Assembly (NCBI GenBank): GCA_030272585.1
Contig: BSYQ01000006.1
Coordinates: 5,977,001 to 6,041,000 of the forward strand
DNA: 64,000 nucleotides
Source: Bryopsis sp. KO-2023
Taxonomy: Eukaryota > Chlorophyta > Ulvophyceae > Bryopsidales > Bryopsidaceae
Reading direction: 5' to 3'
Shown here piece by piece: positions 23,401 through 35,400 of the stretch; the stretch's first letter is position 1, and each line of letters starts with the position of its first letter. The notes below the pieces were generated by a model, which was given only the letters and a program-made list of their open reading frames with translations, ran no database searches and was not told the origin of the DNA. The translations under genes and the position numbers were made by a program.

Positions 23401-26400
23401 CCATCTGTTCCCTCCCCAGCCCCAGCGCCGACGGACCCAGCGCCACCTCCAACATTTCCACCACCTCCAGCGCCGCTTGTGCTAGCTCCGGCCCCAGCTC
23501 CAACCACCCCACCACCACCTGTTTCCTCCCCAGCCCCAGCCCCGGCGGACCCAGCGCCACCTCCAACATTTCCACCACCTCCAACCCCGGCCCCAGCTCC
23601 AGCTCCAGCTCCAACCACCCCACCCCCACCTGTTCCCTCCCCAGCCCCAGCCCCGGCGGACCCAGCGCCACCTCCAACATTTCCACCACCTCCAGCCCCG
23701 GCCCCACCTCCAGCTCCAGCTCCAACCACCCCACCCCCATCTGTTCCCTCCCCAGCCCCAGCACCGGTGGACCGGGCGCCACCTCCAACATTTCCACCAT
23801 CCCCACCGCCGTTTGAGCTGGCTCCGGCCCCAGCTCCGGAGCCCTCGTCCCTCCCCCCGATTCCATTACCCAGGTCACCCACGTTCGAAACCTGACTCAA
23901 TTTTGGAGACTTTCCCAATATCATCTGAATCTTGTGAGGATTGACTTGTTTAGTGATGTGTGGCCTTCGTTCAGTGACGTCCCACCCCCACCTTCACCAA
24001 CGCCAGCCCCGGCCCCAGCTCCAGCTCCAGCTCCAACCACCCCACCACCACCTATTCCCTCGCCAGCCCCAGCTCCGGCCAACCGGTCGCCACCTCCAAC
24101 ATTTCCACCGCCTCCAGCGCCGTTTGTGGTAGCTCCGACCCCAGCTCCAAGCACCCCACCTCCATCACCATTTATTCCACCACCACCTATTCCCTCCCCG
24201 TCCCCAGCGCCGGCGGATCTAGCGCCACCTCCAACATTTCCACCTTCCGCACCGCCGTTTGAGCTAGCTCCGGCCCCGGCTCCAGCGCCCTCGTCCCTGC
24301 CCCCGATTCCGTTACCCAGGTCACCCACGTTCAAAACCTAACTCAATTTTGGAAAATTTCCCAATATTTTCTGAATCCTGTGAGAATTAACTTGTTTAGT
24401 GATGTGTGGCCTCCGTTCAGTGACGTCCCACCCCCACCTTCAACAACGCCAGCCCCGGCCCCGGCCCCAGCCCCAGCTCCAAGCACCCCACCACCAACTG
24501 TTCCCTCCCCAGTCCCAGCTCCGGTCCACCTCGCGCCACCTCCAACATTTCCACCATCCCCACCGCCGTTTGAGCTGGCTCCGGCCCCAGCTCCGGAGCC
24601 CTCGTCCCTCCCCCCAATTCCGTTACCCAGGTCAGTACATCCGTGACTCAACTTCCAAAATTTTACCAATGTCTTCTGAATTATGTGAGGATGAACGTTT
24701 TTCGTGGTGTATGACCTTCGCTCAGAAGCTTTCCACCACCCCCAGTCCCAGCTCCAGCTCCAAGCACCCCACCACCATCCCCATTCATTCCACCACCACC
24801 TATTCCCTCGCCAGCCCCAACTCTGGCCAACCGGTCGCCACCTCCAATATTTCCACCTTCCCCACCGCCGTTTGAGCTAGCTCCAGCCCCGGCTCCGGCG
24901 CCCTCATCTCTCCCCCCAATTCCACAACCCAGGTCAGTGTCCTGACTGAGCTTTCGAACATATCCCAGGGTACAACAGTCTACATCAACCCCATTTATTC
25001 CATATTCAATACCTGCACTCTGCTATCATGTGAATCCTTTGATTGATATTTTTGGTCGTGGTGGTTGTTTGTCAGATACCTTCCACCACTATCATCCCCC
25101 TCCGTCCCAGGCCCTGCCCCAGGCCCAAGCACGTCGGCGCCTTCTCAAATATTTCCACCACCTCCAGCGCCGTTTGAGCCAGCTGACGCCCCCTCATCTC
25201 TGACCTCGTTTCCTCCCCCTAGGTCAGATGCGTTCTTGACTCAAAATTGAAGATTTTCCCTTTTACCAGGGCACCACCCTTCAGTGCCGACATACAAGTT
25301 GAATAACAACAATAACAAATATTATTAAAAAGGCTTAGCTTGACAATGCATTCGTTTCTACTGCGGAAGTTCCCCCCGGGTGGGCCCACCAGTCCCATAT
25401 ATTCTGCCACCTCCAAAATTCGCACTGTTCTTTGATGTGAATTCTATGAGATGAACATGTTTCGTCGTGTATGTTCTTTGTTCAGAGACCTTCCACCGCT
25501 TCCAGCGGCGGCTCCAAGCATCGCCCCATCATCGCCATTCATTCCACCACCTCCAATTCCCTCGCCAGCCCCAGCTCCGACCGCCTGGGCGCCATCTCCA
25601 ACATTTCCTCCACCTCCAGCACCTTTTGTGATAGCTCCGACCCCAGCTCCGGCGCCCTCATCTCTCCCCCCGATTCCACTACCCAGGTCAGTTGCGACAT
25701 GTTGATGATTTTGGTGCCGCTTTTGTTTTTTCTCAGCCCCCGCTCCAGTCCATTACTTTGAAGGTCGAATTCGACCCTCTTCAACACTAGAAATTATTTC
25801 TGTATGAATAATGTTGTAAGAGAGGTCAGAGAACTCGTTCCCACAACAGCAAATTTGATGTTGCATTTTAGCCCTTCTCCACCTGTTCCAAACCCCCCAG
25901 TTCCGACCCCCCCGGTTCCTCTTCCACCAGTTCCACCTGCACCTCTTCCTCCTTCACCTGTTCCTCCTTCACCTGTTCCTCCTTCACCTGTTCCACCCCC
26001 ACCACGTCGTCCAACAAGGTAAGCTCTACAGCTGTGATTGCTCGTCAGTTTGGGAATCCAATGAAAAATATTGAAATGGAAAGTGGTGGTACCAGCCCTC
26101 CGCCGCCTCCACTGCCATCGCCGCCGTCTCCACCCAGGTGAGTTGCCGTGATAATACACAACTTTTAATGCATCTGCCTCGGTATTCGTTTTCCATCGTG
26201 TATCAGAAACCTCCACCTCTGCTTTCGTGCAAGTACATCCCTTTCTTAAGCGGATATGTATCTGAATACCTTACACAAATATATCTCGTTGGAGTTTGGT
26301 TGCCTGTATCTTCCTGGTTCTTATTCTGTTAAAGGTCAAAGGCAAATTTCCCAGACTTGCCTTATGTCTGGCGTATGCAAAAAAAATATTTCAACTTCCT

Positions 26401-29400
26401 CTGCATTTCCTTTTTTTTGGTAAAGCAATGGCAACACGAAGCTGGTTCAAGGTTGTAGGGATTATGAATTTGAAATAAGGGGTATCTGGTGTTCTTTTCT
26501 TAGCCCTCCACCTCCACCACCACCTCCCGATTGTTTACTTGCACCTCTACCATCGTCATCAACGCTGATATCCATGGATACATCTGTCTTGTGGACAGAT
26601 GATACAGTTGGCGATGGATTAAAAGGGCTAAACGTGGCTCAAGTTGTCGAAGATATGGTGAGTCATTTCTCATGTGTTCACAATACAAGACGCGCGTGTA
26701 TCTTGGTTGATCCAGCTTCTTACAAATTAGACCATGTTGGTGGCGAGAGCAATATCGTATTTACAGGAGATTGATGAGATCCTGGGGACGATAGAAAAAA
26801 CGTGCTCGAGATCAGCAAGAGTTCAGATTCAATTCAGCAACATTGACGGAGGGAATGACCCACATATCGATGCGCTCATGCAAGCCGTATCAGCTGGTCA
26901 AATTGCTGCTGGAGGATGGGAAGCTGAGATTCCTCTACCTCTCCCGGAAGAAGAGTCATTTGGTAGGGACTTGCTGGTACCAAATGACCAAGTCATTTGG
27001 CAAGTCATTTTTTTTTTTATGTTGAAAAAATTTCTATGGTTGGTTTTGAACAATTGGTGGCTGTTCTCTTGTCAATCGATGGATGCTAATGTTTCTTGCT
27101 TTTTCCTGATCAGGAATGTTTACAATCCCCGTCAACTTGAAACCATACTCACAGGATTTGTGCGTTGCGTTTAATGGGGTAAGCCTTGTTTCGATAAGCG
27201 TTTTCTCTTTGAAGTTGAAATTCCATACAAATTCTTAGGTTCGAAATCTTTCTTGAAGGGAACAAATTGTATCGAAGACAATGTCGGGATGTGTCTTTAC
27301 CCCGATGTCACGAATCTTCAAAATGCGTGCTTTGCGCTGAATGAGGTAAACGATTCGATACCAATAACGTTTCTTTTCAAATGTTTCACTCTCCTGTGTT
27401 TTCTTTCACTTTCCTCCACCCGTAATCCAACGCCCAAAGTACTTGTATTTGCTGTTTTTCAGACGACATGCACGATGTCGAGACTGTGCACCCTTGCCAA
27501 TATTCCGGACATTGCCGAAATCACTACAGCGCACTCAATGTTCAACAATGGTATCATCTCGAAACAGCGCCATGCGAGCATGGTGGAAGAGTTGCAAAAA
27601 AATGCAACGGAGTTCTGCGTGCCAAAGGAGTTTGCCGATTGTGCGGAAAACGCCCTGCCTCAAGGTATTCCACCATTCAAATGCATTTGAATGTAGATAT
27701 ATACTCGGTTGCTTTATTCCTTCACACCTGATCTTAACACTCGTCATTCGTGTTTGGCACAGGAACGCAGTGCCCCGATTTTTGCCCCTACGTTTCCTTG
27801 CCAATAACGGATTGGAGACCGTTGTGCGATGGCAATGCAGACACTTGCTGCAAGTACGGTACAAACTTGGAGACGTGTTCAGAAGCGCAGCTGGTGAGTC
27901 TGGGGAAAAGCCATAAACTTATCTGATGTCTCGTTTTCATTGTAAACACTATCACCACGTTTAAACTAAACTGCCACAGGAGGATGGTTACTGCGTCTGG
28001 TCGGAAGAAGACAGAGTGTGCTCGCTGGCTAATATGGAATGCAATGGTGAAACCGCACGAGTGACGGAGCTTCATGGACAGTGCCAGACGACGGGATTCT
28101 GTGCTGATCTCGCTAATATGAGAAGTCAAAACAACACCGCCATGTGCGCCAAGGATGGATCTGGTCCAGGTGTGGAGGACTATCTTGTGCTGCTTGCAAA
28201 GCTTGGAATGCAATGCAGAGAGAAAAAAAAATTCCCTTGTCGCCTTGACAATGAGGTCAACAATGTGGTGCATAGGTTTGGACATGTGCTCTGGAGCCGA
28301 CGATCAAAGTCAAGAGTGCTTCTTTTGCAAATTGTCTGTGGACACCCTGATGAGGCAGGTAGAGCTTGAGACGACGGTGAGCACCCAGTGCAACCAGGAG
28401 TCTGACGTCCCAGGAGTCTGCCAGGAGCAAGCCAGGATTATTGCTCACCACGACTCCTTCTGCAAAGCCAACGAAAAGCCCTTCAAGTCGGCGCTCTTCT
28501 CTTACTCGTCGGAAACAAGGAAGAATGCAACCGCGGCGTGTTTGGATCACGGTGAATTGGAATCTCAGATGTCAGTTTTTGTTCCTGTTGTGGCTTGGCA
28601 GCTTGTTAACTTTTGCTCTTGTTTGCGAGCAGAGCTTTGTCTCTCTGAGGACAATGGGGGATGCTCGATTTGTGAAGACACTCTTGCGATGGCTTTCGCA
28701 ACAACAGGCGGGAACATGACAGCTTTGGTTCTTCTCAACAATGTCGCAGAGCTGTGTTTCTGGGCTGTATCCACGCACCACCCACTCATGGATTTGGTGT
28801 ATGAGCCTGAAGACGAAATCTGTTTCAAGTCGGAGGGGTGCAGCACAATTGTGAGGAAGGATAGCACGGGAAAGATTGTATTGTCTTCTCCCTCGCTTCA
28901 TACTTTTTCAAATGATGTACTTTTTGTGGCTGGTAGGATGGCTGCATTCAGGAACCATTATGCAGCCCGGCCGACAACCACCCAGCGGCAGACGTTTGCG
29001 CGTTGCAGCACGAACAGGTTCTATGACCATTCAAGTCGAATACACCTTGCATGGATTCCTTTTGAGGGGAAATAGCGTGTCTCAATTTTTTTTGTCGTGC
29101 ACCCCAGGCGTCCTGCAACCTCCAGAGCGACTGTGTGTTCGTGTTGGAAAAGGCAGAGAACGGCACGGAAACAACTTGTGAGAGGGTTGGAGTTGCGATC
29201 TTGACGTACGGTCTCGAGTACGTCAAGAATGCGACGAACGCGGCATACGCGATCGGGGGGTGTTCGCTCGAGTGTGGTAAGTTCGGTGTAGTCAGTTTTA
29301 TCTTCGAGCTTTGATACTCTGCTTGTAGCTCGTAGCAGCACCAAATTGCTTGCCTACTTCACAGGTGAGGGATGTCAGCGCTGTGATGAGTCGATCCAGG

Positions 29401-32400
29401 ACATATCAGTTCTAGTAGCTGGTGTGGAGGGGACCGACCTCAGTGCAGCCGAAGCGGTCGAGACCTCGTGCAAGAACCTCCCAGACGTCCTGCCTCAATC
29501 CAGAAAGGTATTTGTGGCAAAAGCGACAGAGTCTTATTTACTTCTTTCTTGCTCGCGATCGCGTAAAACAAACCTGACGACTCTCTGTGCTGCAGGGTCG
29601 TTGCTTGTCCAAGAGCAGGGCCAAGTGCACGGAAGCAAGGTCTGAAAAGACCTGTGGAGAGTTTGAGTGCGTGTACAGGTAGGCGGACTAAGAGCCACAC
29701 TAGACACCAATCCATTTGTTGTGGCAGGGTCGTTTAGCTACATGTGCTCGTAGTTCCTATTGTCGCCACCATACCAACGCCGAATTCTGCGATTCAATCG
29801 GGATGGAGAGCGAAAGCGAAATGGGAGCCACGTGCAGAGCACAACAGACTTGTTCCTCGTCCTTGTCGGATTTGGTGAGCCCGACACCGCTGGAGGCTTG
29901 TGGAACCAAAGGTGAGGTTGTCAGAGGGATTTCCAACCGAAGTCGGGGCGATTCGATGGCTCTTTGACACAATTGTTTCTTTCCACAGAAATCAACATGT
30001 GCCCAGGAGACCTGTGCGATGCTTGCGTGGCGAAGATAAAGCAGCTTCAAACTAGAGCACCTGAGGACTCCATATGTCCGCTGAGTGGCGAGGTATGTGC
30101 AGTTCCTGGAATATTCTCTTCTTCTTGTTTCCCCGTTCTGATGCACTGATCTTTGTGGGTAGATATCCCAAGAGCACGCCTGTATCGGCACACTCGTGGA
30201 ACTGGAGCTTCTTCAAGCGTCTTGTGGCGACTTGAAGGCGTTTTTCAACTCTCTATTGAATTCATCCTACGTTGATGCATGCAGTCAGAGAGGTAAATAA
30301 TACAGTCGAGTTGTCTGTGTGTGTTATGTGTTGCACTTCATTCGCCACCTGAAAGTTCTTATTCATTCTACAGGTACCATAGAAGAGGAGAGTGGCGATT
30401 GTGCATCAGCGTCTCGCATGATTCATGGTCTGTTACAGAGTGGCCACTTTGCCAACAGCACCCAGGGAGTAGCTGAGATATGCTTAGGAGTTGACGGCGA
30501 CATGGCAGACTTGGATAAAATGTGCGTCATGTCCGAAGGCACATTGCGGGAACAATTGGGTTATTGTGGAAAAAATAGAAAAAGAAGATAAGACGTACTG
30601 AAAAATGCCAAGAGGAGTTGAAGCACCCATCCTCTTGGCAATATCAATTTGGCCATTTCAAAAGAAACATGTTCCTTGAAATTTTCGATGTGGTGACAGT
30701 GATTCCAAGTATGGCCACTTGTATTGCGATCCAAGAGGCAACCAATGCTGCGAGAGCATTGGGGACGATCAGACTGGAATTACTCCAGCAGAGTCAACAT
30801 GTGTGGACAAAGGCTATTGCGAGTACGAGTCCCAGTGCTTCTTAGAGCAAGACGGATGCACTGAGGCGTTTGAGAAATCGCACCTTTTGTACGGACTCGG
30901 AGTATGTCCAACATCGTGCACTTTCGTTCCAAGTTTAGAGCCTGCAGCTCGACTGACGGTAGGATATGCAAAAGACAGATATGATCACGGATGCAGCGTG
31001 AAAAATTGAGAACGAAGCACCATAGCCAAGTATAATACAATATACTGAGTATTGTGAACACACTACAGGAACAGAATGGATGGGGAATATGCGTGGATGA
31101 AACAGGAAGAGAAGCGTGCGAAACAACGAAAGATTGTACCAGCACTAAAGGATGCTCTGAGCGCCCGGTATGTACAAATTTTCGAAAGGTCGCAGTGCTT
31201 GGAACTATGATCGATGAAATTTGGATGAAATTTTGTGTCCTGCGACCGCAGTCTTGTACAGTAGAAAAAGGAAAAGACTTCAGATGCAACGGAGACGACG
31301 ATGTGTGCTGCGTATGGAGCACCTCAGAAACCTTTACATTGTCTCAAGAAAAGGAATGCAGCGCGAAAGGAGAAAGCTGCGGGGTGCACAAGAACTGTGT
31401 GCGAATGTTAGACCCCTGCAACACCAAGCAGCAACAATGGGACTGCATCAACGACAATCGATGCGAATGGACGCCTTACAAAGACAAATGTGCGATCATG
31501 CTCTAGTTTCGAGGCTTTGGTGTGGTTGGCTAGGATGGGTCGTGACTGATTGTGTTTCTGGAACAGATAACCCTGTCTCAGGGAAATGCAGCAGTGTGGA
31601 TGACGTGTGCCGAGACTTGAGCCAGTCATTGTGTAGCGATTTTACACTTGATGGTGAGAAAGTATGCGCCCTTGTCGATCGCTGTGAAACGTCTTGCTCT
31701 ACAAATGATCCATGCTGCGGTTTGGACGCTGAGACGTGCGGGGACACGAAGGGATGCCTTGTCAAAGACCAATGCTCACCCCGCCAAGATTACTGTAGAT
31801 TCTTGTAAGCCAGCCGCGTTTCTTCACGTTTTCAATTGGCTAGAAGTGCTCGTTGGATGTGGATTGACTGGAGGGTTGGACATGTGCTTTTCAGTGATGA
31901 TGCAAAGACCTGCGCGACTAGGGACACTTGCATGTGGGAAGAGGAAGTTCAACAATGTTCAACGAGGGGATCTGAGTGCGCTGCGTCGCTGTCACCATTT
32001 GAGTGCAACGTACAAACTCTGAACGAAAGACCGCTTTGCAGAGTGGAAGCCACCTGTGTGGATGAGTGCGCTCCTTGTGGGCAGTGCATAGACTTCATGA
32101 CAAAGGCTGCAATCGATATCAGAAATGAAACCGACGCAGGCGTGATAGCTCGGGTGGGTACATAAAAGGGTCCCTTTTGTTGGCTTGTCGTCCCTGTTGC
32201 TTGGATCTAACGTTGTATCATTCGACATCAGGCGATCACCACAGCTTGCGACATGGCTGGCTTCGGTCTGCTTCAATGCAAGGCGCTGGAGGAGGACATA
32301 CTTTTCAGCAATCAAGGATCCTTAGGAAAAAGACCTGCTGCCATTTGCACGAAACTGAGCCAGTGCACTTCAGAATGCAAAATTGGGGTCGAAGGGAGCA

Positions 32401-35400
32401 AGGCCGCTCTCGATCTGTGCACTGCGAATGGTCTTTCGACAGGGAACGCTGTCGTTTCCGGCACATCCAGTGAAGGATTGTGCAACAGCAATGCAGAATG
32501 CAATTCAGAGTTTTGCAGCTTCAAGGATCCAGCGAGCGTATGCTCTTGTGACCCTGAAACGGGAAATGACAAGTGAGTACACGAAACAGCACAAAGCCAG
32601 CCATTCTCACACCATACAAAAATTCGTACACCACGTGGGAAAAGTATGACGACTCTTTTCCAGGTGCAAGCCGGCAGGGAGCTGTGAACCGTTCTGTGAT
32701 CAATACGCAACACAAATCCAGAGTTTCAACAGCCGCTACGATATTTGCGCTACGTTGGACGACTGCGCCGCTGGATTTACTTGTCAAACCACCAACCAGT
32801 GTCTGGAGATGAGCTGTTCGGAGGCCACAGGTTCGCTCGTGCTCTTTCTCAAATCAATGTCACAAGGGAAATGAACGTTTGGAACTATAAAACACAAAAG
32901 TGCTACCCAGGAAAAAAGATTGCTTTTGAAAACTGGAATTAGAAATTTAAAACAAAGTCGCTGAGATGAATTGAAAAAAGGTCGCACCAATGTTCGAACA
33001 ACTGTCAGCTAAGGTCATTTACTGATCAGGCTTAAAGGTGGGCACTTGCAGCGGATTCTGCGTTCCTGCGGAGAGGACAATCATAGCGGCGAAGTTCAGC
33101 GAAAAAGGAGATGAGATTGAAGTCGAGCTAAATTCCCCAGCGAAACCAGTGAAGCTGGCATGTTCTGAGATATTTGCTACTGACACCGTGAAGCTATTGG
33201 GACCTGCGTATTGTTCCGCACATGGCAAGAAACTCATTATATCAATGACGGGAAATGTCACCATAAATGTGGCAGATGAAATAACTATCCTTGGGGGCCA
33301 AACAAAATTGTCTGATGTTTTGGGTGTCCCCTTCACTGGATCTGGGACTGTGGAGGGTTGCATATCATGCACACCCAAAGCGAAAGTCGTTTATCCCAGG
33401 ACAATTTCTCAAGGGTGTCCAGGATCTGAAGAGGCGGTTACCTTCGATGGAACATACTCTGTTGGCACCGGGGGACGTGCTCTGGGCTACAGTTGGCATC
33501 TCGATCCTTCGGATTGCTTCCGGTCGTCGACCCAAGGCTCTTTTGGGAGTTTTTCAGGCTGTCAACATTTGACGGACGCGATCAATGGACAAAGGTGGGC
33601 ACATCTTAAGAGATGTTGTGTTTTATGTTACAATGTCTCGCCTGTTGGTTGTGGTTACCAGACCAAATTATTACAGTTTGGTAATGCTCCTAGCGTTTGT
33701 TCGTGTGCAGGAATAATGGAATGATAAAGGTGGAAGCTTCAACAGTCTCAGCGCTTGCGGCGGGCGATTACAAGTTTTTCTTTACTGCCACGAATTTCCT
33801 GGCCAAGAACACCACAATAGAAGTGATCATCACGAAGGCACCAAATCCCGTTCCAGTCGTGGGTATTCCGGGTGGTTCTGATCTCCGGTTCTTCCCATCC
33901 AGAGGAATCAAGGTGGAGGCGTATGCTTTCGCAAATTTTGTTTGTGACGGGTACACAATGGAATACCTGTGGACATCGATCACCAATTGGACTGCCCTGC
34001 CTTCTGAAGGCTTTAAGCGCAAAGACTTGATTCTATCCGCACCTGTCCCAGCGTTGCCAGAGAACGACTATGGATTGCTGCTCACGGCGTATCTCAAAGA
34101 CGAGAACGGAACAACATTGGGAACAACTTCTACGAAGGTCACCCTGTCCGCACAGGGATCCCCACTGATAGCGAGAATTGATGGCCCCTACGGAAATGTA
34201 GTGGTGGAAAACGAGATTTGCTTGGATGCATCCGGCTCCTTCGACCCAGAAGATCCGCAAGGCATCCGCCCAATTGCCGTTGAATGGATTTGCTCCCTAG
34301 AAGCAGTCGGTGGAAAACCATGCTTCAGTGGCAAGGAACAACCAGTCGTAGAGGGTGGCAGATTGTGCGTTCCACGAAGCCTGTTGACTGTAGGGTCACG
34401 ATACGTCTACACCGCCCAAATCTCGAAAGTGGACGCTGGCCAGGCAGGCTCGGTGACCAGGAGCGCCTCTGCTACGACGACATTCGTGCCTTTGGCACCG
34501 GATAGTGTCATTCCCACTGGAGCCGCAAAGTTGCTATGTGGTTCTGAGAAATGCCCATCACTGCTGAGCCCGGGAGAGGATGTGAATCTGATGGTGGTGG
34601 TCGACCCTGAACATGTCAACTCTACGAGTATAGAGTGGGCATGTGACGGGATTGACAATTTGGAAGAAGCTGCTTGGTGGGGCACCAACTCCACCATATT
34701 GGTGATTAAACCAAATACGTTCGAGGGAGGAACCGAAGCCAAGTGTACTGCATTTTTGTCGAGCACTGAGACGACGACAAAGGGGGAGGCGGAGATATTG
34801 TTCAAAATGAGTGCGCCTCCAATATGTGTATCCGCCACCCAGGAATGCTTGTTGGTTGCCCAGACTTCTGCGAGTTCCAAGTATCCTGAAGCGGTTTTCA
34901 CAGCCAGGGTCCAGGATGTCACAAGCACCGACTCGGACGTGACATTTATATTCGGTGAAATTGTCGACGACGTCTTCGTAACATATAAGAAAGGGAGTGA
35001 GACCCAGTACGAATTTGAAGGACTGGAGGAAGGGGAGCATACGATAGTCGTTCAGTGCCACGACTGGTATGGGTCCTCCATTGAACTCAAAAAGAATATT
35101 ACCATTGAGGCCCCGGAAGAAAATTTTACGATCGGGGAAAGTGCTTTTGCCAGTGCGAAAGCTGGTGCCGAACTTGGTCAGCGCTGCCAGGATCCTATAA
35201 AGGTGTTAACAGCGGCTAGAAGAGGAGTGGCACTTTTAAAGAGAGCGGAAAGTGGATCAACGCTAAATGAAACAGAAGGGAAAACACTGGCAAAATCTTT
35301 CGCCACCGCAGCAATGTCCCAGGTCCCAACAAACGTGGATGAAGTCGACCCTGACTCGTTTTTGGTGAGTCTTGGAGTTTTTAGCGACATTTCGCAAAGT

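Noticed and set aside
23055-23924. Long minus-strand open frame rich in Gly-Ala (289 codons) opposite the Pro-rich exons
   Set aside because: It is the mirror of the CCN-repeat coding exons. The plus strand has matching splice sites and phases; the minus frame has none.
28256-28275. A 20-nt intron GTCAAC...CATAG in the giant gene
   Set aside because: It is far shorter than other introns here and does not restore the needed phase. A homopolymer length error explains the break better.
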